Assembly (NCBI GenBank): GCA_946482615.1
Contig: CAMLSF010000146.1
Coordinates: 1-9,085, forward strand
DNA: 9,085 bases
Direction: 5' to 3'
Source: an uncultured Chromatiaceae bacterium
Lineage (GTDB): Bacteria > Pseudomonadota > Gammaproteobacteria > Enterobacterales > Alteromonadaceae
Program-made: the position numbers and the translations under genes
Part shown: positions 1 to 9,085 of the stretch, piece after piece
How the letters are laid out: each line of letters starts with the position of its first letter
Numbering within the stretch: the stretch's first letter is position 1
The notes under the pieces: generated by a model
Told to the model about the DNA's origin: nothing
The model's input: only the letters and a program-made list of their open reading frames with translations
Database searches by the model: none

Positions 1-63
1 TTGGTTGGCAAAGGTTCTGCCTAAGGCATTGTGGTTACAGCAAGGCGACAAACGAAAGAGTCT

Positions 64-139
64 CCCGGAGCATAGTTGTCTATGCGACTGGAGCTATTGA
101 GTGCAGTCAACGCCGCTGTAGCCGCAAGGACGACGGCAG
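64..139. repeat. REP-like structured intergenic repeat beside the trkH stop
   Basis: This stretch lies between the window edge and the trkH stop codon and has no convincing gene. It contains a perfect hairpin, GCATAG-TTGT-CTATGC (70-85). A second weaker stem follows, TGCAG (102-106) with CTGTA (116-120), counting one G-U pair. The run ends in AAGGACGACGG (126-136). The layout of GGAGCATAG, a short loop, CTATG, a GACTGG-type stretch and AAGGACGACGG resembles a dispersed element I recall from the intergenic regions of marine and aquatic gammaproteobacteria. That recognition is from memory. Only one copy is present here, so repetition cannot be shown from the window. No U-run follows the hairpin on the trkH strand, so it is not a standard intrinsic terminator, although it could protect the 3' end of the trkH mRNA. 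Orientation is not assigned. Confidence 0.5.
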
Positions 140-141
140 AA

Positions 142-1593
142 TTAATCTTTCCAAAACGCCGCAGTAAACAACACCAACAACGTAAACACTTCCAGACGAC
201 CAAAGATCATCGCCACCACCAAAATCCACTTACCAGCATCTGGCACTGAGGCAAAGTTGGCAGCCACTTCACCCAAACCCGGGCCTAAGTTATTTAAACA
301 GGCGGCTGTAGCGGTAAAGGCGCTGATATTGTCCATACCAACCAACAGCAGTAACAACATAATAACGACAAATACAAAAGCGTAAGCGGCAAAAAACCCC
401 CATACCGCTTCGACTATCCGATCCGGTACTGGACGACGCCCCAGCTTAATCGAATACACAGCCCGTGGATGTACTAAACGATTTAACTCCCTTTTGCCCT
501 GTAAAAATAACAGCAGTACCCGCACTACTTTTAAACCACCAGCCGTAGAGCCGGCACAACCCCCAATAAAGCTGGCGAAAATCAGCAAAATAGGCAAAAA
601 CAGCGGCCAACTGGAGAAACTTGCGGTGGAGAACCCTGCAGTAGTGGACATAGACACAGCCTGAAACAGGCCATGGTTCAGCGCACTTTGCCAGTCCGGA
701 TAAATCCGCTCTTCTAAAAGCACCAAAAAACACAGCAGCATCAATGCCAGCTGAATAGCGATAAAGGCTTTTAACTCAGGATCCCGCCAGTAGGTTTTAA
801 TGTTTTTGCCCCGGATAGCGGCAAAATGCAGGGGGAAGTTGACTGAGCTGATCAGTAAAAACAGCGCACAAATCATATTGATACTGACGCTGTTAAAATA
901 ACCAATACTGGCGTCATAGGTAGAAAAACCACCTATAGCCACAGTGGAAAAAGCATGGCAAATGGCATCAAAAGCATTCATACCGGCCAGATAAAAGGCC
1001 AGAGCACAGGCGATAGTGATGCCGAGATAAATAAACCACAGATGTTTGGCCGTGTCGGCTATACGGGGCGTCATTTTGTTGTCTTTGACCGGGCCAGGCG
1101 TTTCAGCCCTGTACAACTGCATACCCCCTACCCCTAACATAGGCAGAATGGCCACGGCCAATACGATGATCCCCATACCACCAAACCACTGCATTTGCTG
1201 GCGGTAATACAAAATGGCTTTGGGTAAACTTTCTAACCCCGTCAGTACAGTGGCACCTGTAGTGGTTAAGCCGGAAAAGGACTCAAACATACTGGCTGCC
1301 AGGTTCATATCAGGTTGTTCCGCCAGCCAGAATGGCAAAGCGCCCACAGCCCCTAATACGGTCCAGAACAACACCACTATTAAAAAACCTTCCCGTACTT
1401 TCAGTTCAGACTTTTGATAACGATTCGGGTACCAAACGACAAAACCTATCAATAACGACAGGAAAAAAGACAAGATAAAAGGCACACCAGCGCCATCCTG
1501 ATACCAATAAGCAATAAAAGCCGGAGGTAACATGGTGATACTGAAGATAGCAATCAGCAGACCTAAAATCCGGATGATGGAACGGTACTGCAT
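142..1593 (-). CDS. trkH: TrkH-type potassium uptake channel subunit
   Basis: This is the inner-membrane pore subunit of the Trk potassium uptake system. It works with the cytoplasmic NAD/ATP-binding regulator TrkA, which is not in this window. The protein has 483 residues, the same as I recall for E. coli TrkH, and is strongly hydrophobic throughout. All four pore-loop filter segments are visible: TTTGAT near residues 110-115, AIGGFST near 219-225, TTAGFST near 317-323 and NNLGPGLG near 434-441. The gating-loop segment GGCAGSTAGGLK is near 344-355. The family's C-terminal FGRLEVFTLLVLF is intact. A longer frame starts at 1623, but the ATG at 1593 matches the family start (MxxRxIxRIxGLL). The sequence upstream on the minus strand holds an AGGA about nine bases before it. 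The TGA of yigZ shares its A with this ATG (TGATG), so translational coupling is likely. Downstream lies the REP-like repeat; hemG, the next gene in E. coli, is not seen. Confidence 0.95.
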   Translation of the reverse strand: MQYRSIIRILGLLIAIFSITMLPPAFIAYWYQDGAGVPFILSFFLSLLIGFVVWYPNRYQKSELKVREGFLIVVLFWTVLGAVGALPFWLAEQPDMNLAASMFESFSGLTTTGATVLTGLESLPKAILYYRQQMQWFGGMGIIVLAVAILPMLGVGGMQLYRAETPGPVKDNKMTPRIADTAKHLWFIYLGITIACALAFYLAGMNAFDAICHAFSTVAIGGFSTYDASIGYFNSVSINMICALFLLISSVNFPLHFAAIRGKNIKTYWRDPELKAFIAIQLALMLLCFLVLLEERIYPDWQSALNHGLFQAVSMSTTAGFSTASFSSWPLFLPILLIFASFIGGCAGSTAGGLKVVRVLLLFLQGKRELNRLVHPRAVYSIKLGRRPVPDRIVEAVWGFFAAYAFVFVVIMLLLLLVGMDNISAFTATAACLNNLGPGLGEVAANFASVPDAGKWILVVAMIFGRLEVFTLLVLFTAAFWKD

Positions 1594-2231
1594 CAGGAGT
1601 CCTGCTCCGAAGGGTGATGCCACCTTAAGGTGGCTTGTGGTTCTTTGAGTCTGACTATAGTCTGCATAAACTGCTGTTCAAATTCCTGTTGGTCACTTTC
1701 GGCAATACGCACTGTTAAGCGCACTTGCTGCTCAAATTCTTGCTGGTCTATCAGCCAGCGGTGTTGCCAGACACGCTGCATGGCCTCAAACACAGCATAA
1801 GGTAACGTCAGACTGGCCTGTTGCCGTACTGGTATAAATTCGCGCTCTGCCAGCGTCAGCGCTTGCCGTACCGCATCGCTATAAGCACGAACTAATCCAC
1901 CTGTCCCCAGCTGAATACCGCCATAATAACGCACTACAGTAGCGCAAAGCCCCACCATACCAGATCCCAGCAACACAGCCAGCATAGGTTTGCCTGCCGT
2001 CCCCGAAGGTTCGCCGTCATCACTGAAGGCTTGTGGCTGTCCAGTAGGCTCTGCAGGCAACAGCATAGCACTGCAGACATGAGCCGCCTGCGGATGTTGC
2101 TGTTTTTGCTGGCGAATGATCTGCTGGCCTTCAGCCAGACTTTGGATTGGCCATAAAGTACATAAAAAACGGCTGCGTTTGATTTCTTGTTCAGACGAAG
2201 CCGTTTTAGCCAATACCCAGCTACCGGACAT
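1593..2231 (-). CDS. yigZ: YigZ, IMPACT (UPF0029) family protein
   Basis: YigZ is the bacterial member of the IMPACT family. The eukaryotic relative inhibits GCN2 activation; the bacterial role is not settled. The protein has 212 residues, slightly longer than E. coli YigZ (about 204). The N-terminal UPF0029 domain has the signature segments FSDDGEPSGTAGKPM (residues 69-83) and VVRYYGGIQLGTGGLVRAY (99-117). A smaller DUF1949-type ferredoxin-like domain follows, at about residues 138-205. Within it, DQQEFEQQ occurs twice, at residues 162-169 and 180-187. The frame can be extended one codon to a TTG at 2234, but the ATG at 2231 is preferred: it has an AGG seven bases upstream that overlaps the pepQ TAG stop. 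Eight bases separate it from pepQ, and it overlaps trkH by one base. The order pepQ-yigZ-trkH matches E. coli. The product is presumably cytoplasmic, since no signal peptide or membrane segment is visible. Confidence 0.93.
   Translation of the reverse strand: MSGSWVLAKTASSEQEIKRSRFLCTLWPIQSLAEGQQIIRQQKQQHPQAAHVCSAMLLPAEPTGQPQAFSDDGEPSGTAGKPMLAVLLGSGMVGLCATVVRYYGGIQLGTGGLVRAYSDAVRQALTLAEREFIPVRQQASLTLPYAVFEAMQRVWQHRWLIDQQEFEQQVRLTVRIAESDQQEFEQQFMQTIVRLKEPQATLRWHHPSEQDS
1671..1748 (-). repeat. Imperfect 24-base direct repeat inside yigZ
   Basis: Two 24-base copies, at 1671-1694 and 1725-1748, start 54 bases (18 codons) apart. They differ at 4 positions, all synonymous third positions, and both encode DQQEFEQQ within the C-terminal domain of YigZ. 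The repeat is visible directly in the sequence. It may be an old internal duplication or chance similarity in a glutamine-rich helix. Confidence 0.6.
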
Positions 2232-2239
2232 CAAATGAC

Positions 2240-5541
<3,302 letters not shown>

Positions 5542-5583
5542 ACAAATATTTACCACCTATAGTTACTTGGACATCTATCGCAA

Positions 5584-5603
5584 ATTCAAACAAGTGTTTA
5601 AAT
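5584..5603. promoter_or_regulatory. PsrA-like operator in the slt-fadB divergent region
   Basis: The sequence ATTCAAACAAGTGTTTAAAT is an inverted repeat with 8 of 10 symmetric pairs. It contains CAAAC-N3-TGTTTA, close to the published PsrA pattern (G/C)AAAC-N2-4-GTTT(G/C). PsrA is a TetR-family repressor relieved by long-chain fatty acids or acyl-CoA, and it is known in Pseudomonas and Alteromonadales for control of fad genes. The site ends five bases before a putative -35 of fadB. It also lies upstream of slt, so it could affect either gene. Binding is inferred from the pattern. Confidence 0.5.
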
Positions 5604-5608
5604 AACGG

Positions 5609-5637
5609 TTGAAATTTTTACTGAACCGCGACACACT
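5609..5637 (+). promoter_or_regulatory. Weak candidate sigma-70 promoter for fadBA
   Basis: TTGAAA (5609-5614) matches five of six -35 bases. It is spaced 17 bases from CACACT (5632-5637), which matches only three of six -10 bases but keeps the important second A and last T. Start would be near 5644, giving a leader of about 70 bases. The placement agrees with the flanking operator candidates, but the -10 is poor, so this is tentative. Confidence 0.3.
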
Positions 5638-5649
5638 GACTCTGCAATA

Positions 5650-5666
5650 GACTCATCTTACCAGTT
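5650..5666. promoter_or_regulatory. FadR-like operator upstream of fadB
   Basis: GACTCATCTTACCAGTT matches 11 of the 15 defined positions of the E. coli FadR consensus AACTGGTCNGACCNGTT. The right half, ACC-A-GTT, is perfect. FadR is a GntR-family repressor of beta-oxidation genes that releases DNA on binding long-chain acyl-CoA. The site lies just after the putative transcription start and before the ribosome binding site, a repressing position. The left half is weak, so the call rests on pattern and on the gene it precedes. Confidence 0.4.
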
Positions 5667-5699
5667 GCGAATAAAAGCAATAGTCCAGCATGTCGGACG

Positions 5700-5705
5700 A
5701 AGGAG
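5700..5705 (+). promoter_or_regulatory. Ribosome binding site that fixes the fadB start
   Basis: AAGGAG lies seven bases before the ATG at 5713, a near-ideal Shine-Dalgarno site. It lies inside the longer open frame that begins at a TTG at 5665, which argues that this upstream extension is not translated. Confidence 0.85.
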
Positions 5706-5712
5706 AACATTC

Positions 5713-7866
5713 ATGATCTACCAGAGTAACAGCATCACCGTCGCCTATCTGGCGGATGGTATTGCCGAGTTTACCTTTAATGCTGCCGGTTCAGTTAATA
5801 AATTTGACCAACAAACCTTAGCAGATTGTCGCGCCGCTTTGAATCTGCTGCATGCAGATAAAAACCTGAAAGGTGTGATTTACACCTCAGGAAAAGACGC
5901 TTTTATCGTAGGCGCTGATATTACTGAGTTTTTAGGTACATTCCAGCAGCCTGAAGCACAGCTTATTCCCTGGATCAAATCTGCCTCTGACGTGTTCGAC
6001 CTGGCTGAAGATTTACCTGTTCCTACCATAGCTGCTATTCGTGGTTTTGCTTTAGGTGGCGGTTTTGAGTGGACTTTAACTGCAGACTACCGTGTCGCAG
6101 ACACCACAGCCAAAGTAGGTTTACCTGAAGTAAAACTGGGTTTAATGCCGGGTTTTGGTGGTTCAGTGCGTTTACCTCGTGTGATTGGCGCTGATGGTGC
6201 TATGGAATGGATCACCACAGGTAAAGAACGTGGCGCAGATGCCGCGTTAAAAGAAGGCGCTATTGACGCTGTAGTGGCGCCGGAGAAATTAAAAGACGCT
6301 GCGCTGTCCATGATCAAGGATGCAATAGCCGGCAAATTAAACTGGCAGAAAAAACGCGCAGCCAAATTACAACCACTGAAGCTGAACAAAATTGAAGCCA
6401 CCATGAGCTTCAACACAGCCAAAGGCATGGTATTTGCCAATGCAGGCAAACATTACCCGGCTCCTATGGTGGCGGTAGAAACAATCGAAGCAGCAGCCCG
6501 TTTAGACCGCGCTGGTGCTGTGGCTTTAGAAAACGCTGCTTTTGCCAAACTGGCAAAAACCTCTGCCGCTTCTGCCCAGATTGGTTTATTCCTGAATGAC
6601 CAGCTGATTAAAGGCAAAGCGAAAAAAGCCGCCAAAACAGCCACCAAAGACATCAAAAAAGCAGCCGTCTTAGGTGCAGGCATTATGGGTGGCGGTATAG
6701 CTTACCAGTCTGCGCTCAAAGGTGTGCCTGTGGTGATGAAAGACATAGCCGACAAAGCCTTAGAGCTGGGTATGGGCGAAGCCACTAAGCTGTTGAACAA
6801 ACAGGTTGAACGCAAAAAGTTAGATGCAGTGGGTATGGCAAAAGTGATTGCCAGCATCCAGCCGACTTTGAGCATGGAACAGGTAAAAGCCGTTGATATA
6901 GTGGTAGAAGCCGTAGTAGAAAACCCAAAAATCAAAGGTGCTGTACTCAAAGAAGTGGAAGACTTAGTAGCGGCCGACGCTATTATTACCTCCAATACCT
7001 CGACTATCTCCATTGATTCGTTAGCCGCCAACTTAAAAGACCCAAGCCGCTTCTGTGGTATGCACTTCTTTAACCCTGTGCACCAGATGCCATTGGTAGA
7101 AGTCATTCGTGGTAAAGACACCAGCGAAGAAACTGTAGCTGCAGTAGTGGCTTATGCAGCTCGTATGGGCAAATCCCCTATAGTAGTAAACGACTGCCCT
7201 GGTTTTTATGTCAATCGCGTCTTGTTTCCGTACTTTGCAGGTTTCAGCAAACTGGTGTTAGACGGTGCTGACTTTGCCAAGGTCGACAAAGTGATGGAAA
7301 AAACCTTCGGCTGGCCTATGGGCCCGGCTTACCTGCTGGACGTAGTGGGTTTAGATACCGCCTTCCACTGTACAGACGTTATGGCCGCAGGCTTCCCAAG
7401 CCGCATGGGTAAAGTAGAAAACGACCCTGTCGCTCTGATGTATCAGGCCCAACGTTTTGGTCAGAAAAACGGTGTGGGTTTCTATGCATACAGCAAAGAT
7501 GCCAAAGGCAAGCCGAAAAAAGACTCAGATGCAGCGGCCTATGAATTACTGGCTAAAGCTGGCGCTTCAGGCGTGGAATTCAGCGCGGACGATGTCATTG
7601 CCCGCTGTATGGTGCCGATGATTAACGAAGTGATCCGCTGTTTAGAAGAAGGCATTGTCGCTACTGCTGCCGAAGCAGATATGGGCTTAATTTATGGTTT
7701 AGGTTTCCCTCCGTTCCGTGGTGGTCCGTTGCGTTACGTCGACACCATTGGTCTGGCGAACTTTGTTGCTTTAGCCGACAAATACGCTCATTTAGGTGAA
7801 ATCTATCAGGTCACAGACAAAACCCGCGCCATGGCAGCTTCTGGTGCCGTGTTCTACCCGGTTTAA
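5713..7866 (+). CDS. fadB: FadB, fatty acid oxidation complex subunit alpha
   Basis: FadB is the multifunctional alpha subunit of the aerobic beta-oxidation complex. It hydrates 2-enoyl-CoA and oxidises L-3-hydroxyacyl-CoA with NAD, and the family also has isomerase and epimerase activity. The protein has 717 residues. The N-terminal crotonase domain (about 1-190) has the catalytic glutamates E119 (GGGFE) and E139 (GLPE), at the same numbers as E. coli, and the IVGADITEF oxyanion-hole region. The Rossmann NAD site is [12 protein letters not shown] at 321-332. The dehydrogenase histidine is H451 in MHFFNPVH, with E463 in PLVEV. The C-terminal dehydrogenase domains contain [16 protein letters not shown] and [18 protein letters not shown]. 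It ends right after the VFYPV segment, about a dozen residues sooner than E. coli FadB (729), which has a proline-containing tail. The ATG at 5713 is chosen because it aligns with the family start and has a strong ribosome binding site. fadA follows after 15 bases, so the two are co-transcribed. Confidence 0.97.
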   Translation: MIYQSNSITVAYLADGIAEFTFNAAGSVNKFDQQTLADCRAALNLLHADKNLKGVIYTSGKDAFIVGADITEFLGTFQQPEAQLIPWIKSASDVFDLAEDLPVPTIAAIRGFALGGGFEWTLTADYRVADTTAKVGLPEVKLGLMPGFGGSVRLPRVIGADGAMEWITTGKERGADAALKEGAIDAVVAPEKLKDAALSMIKDAIAGKLNWQKKRAAKLQPLKLNKIEATMSFNTAKGMVFANAGKHYPAPMVAVETIEAAARLDRAGAVALENAAFAKLAKTSAASAQIGLFLNDQLIKGKAKKAAKTATKDIKKAAVLGAGIMGGGIAYQSALKGVPVVMKDIADKALELGMGEATKLLNKQVERKKLDAVGMAKVIASIQPTLSMEQVKAVDIVVEAVVENPKIKGAVLKEVEDLVAADAIITSNTSTISIDSLAANLKDPSRFCGMHFFNPVHQMPLVEVIRGKDTSEETVAAVVAYAARMGKSPIVVNDCPGFYVNRVLFPYFAGFSKLVLDGADFAKVDKVMEKTFGWPMGPAYLLDVVGLDTAFHCTDVMAAGFPSRMGKVENDPVALMYQAQRFGQKNGVGFYAYSKDAKGKPKKDSDAAAYELLAKAGASGVEFSADDVIARCMVPMINEVIRCLEEGIVATAAEADMGLIYGLGFPPFRGGPLRYVDTIGLANFVALADKYAHLGEIYQVTDKTRAMAASGAVFYPV

Positions 7867-9048
<1,182 letters not shown>

Positions 9049-9085
9049 ATACCAGCAGTTAGCTTTTGAATAAGAGGGTTGGCTT

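Noticed and set aside
21..203. 60-residue minus-strand frame across the repeat and the trkH 3' end
   Set aside because: It overlaps the end of trkH in another frame, translates the repeat element, and shows no domain or ribosome binding site.
1594..1623. N-terminal extension of TrkH starting at 1623
   Set aside because: The ten extra residues do not match the family start and would overlap yigZ. The ATG at 1593 fits TrkH alignment and length.
5542..5556. GTG start for Slt at 5556
   Set aside because: The GTG is part of the AGGTGG that serves best as ribosome binding site for the ATG at 5541, and the shorter form gives a standard signal peptide.
5665..5712. TTG-initiated N-terminal extension of FadB
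   Set aside because: The stretch contains the strong AAGGAG site and the end of the FadR-like palindrome, and it does not match FadB N-termini.
6087..7121. Three minus-strand frames of 76-139 residues opposite fadB
   Set aside because: They are antisense shadows of a conserved coding region, rich in Ala and Ser as expected from its complement, with no ribosome binding site or family match.
9049..9085. Terminator after fadA
   Set aside because: No stem of useful length followed by a T-run could be found in the 37 bases available; it may lie beyond the window.

Overview
The window is ordinary chromosomal core sequence of an aerobic gammaproteobacterium. Every complete protein matches its Escherichia coli counterpart over nearly its full length. 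Several details point to the order Alteromonadales, perhaps a Rheinheimera or Alishewanella relative: PepQ resembles the Alteromonas OPAA-type prolidases, fadBA has a PsrA-like operator, leucine codons are rich in TTA, and a REP-like intergenic element sits at the left edge. This placement is inferred from memory of those families, not from a search.

Layout. Positions 1-141 hold no recognisable complete gene but contain a structured REP-like repeat next to the trkH stop codon. Positions 142-5541 are four genes on the minus strand, transcribed in the order slt (periplasmic lytic transglycosylase), pepQ (Xaa-Pro dipeptidase), yigZ (IMPACT family) and trkH (potassium uptake channel subunit). Here pepQ, yigZ and trkH are tightly packed: 8 bases separate pepQ and yigZ, and yigZ and trkH overlap by one base. 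Positions 5542-5712 form a divergent control region. Positions 5713-9048 are fadB and fadA on the plus strand, encoding the alpha and beta subunits of the aerobic fatty acid beta-oxidation complex, with a 15-base gap. The last 37 bases show no clear terminator.

How the genes fit together. FadB and FadA make one multienzyme complex that shortens acyl-CoA by repeated hydration, oxidation and thiolysis. Upstream of fadB I see a PsrA-like inverted repeat and, between the putative promoter and the ribosome binding site, a FadR-like palindrome, so fatty acid-responsive repression is likely. The minus-strand genes have unrelated housekeeping roles: cell wall turnover, proline dipeptide hydrolysis, an uncertain translation-linked role for YigZ, and potassium uptake. 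The order fadA-fadB / pepQ-yigZ-trkH is the same as in E. coli, except that slt lies between fadB and pepQ here.

I found no convincing previously undescribed system. The points most worth a second look are the edge repeat, the two candidate fatty acid operators, and the position of slt. Five starts were moved inward from the longest open frame, using ribosome binding sites and family alignment: trkH 1593, yigZ 2231, pepQ 3562, slt 5541 and fadB 5713.
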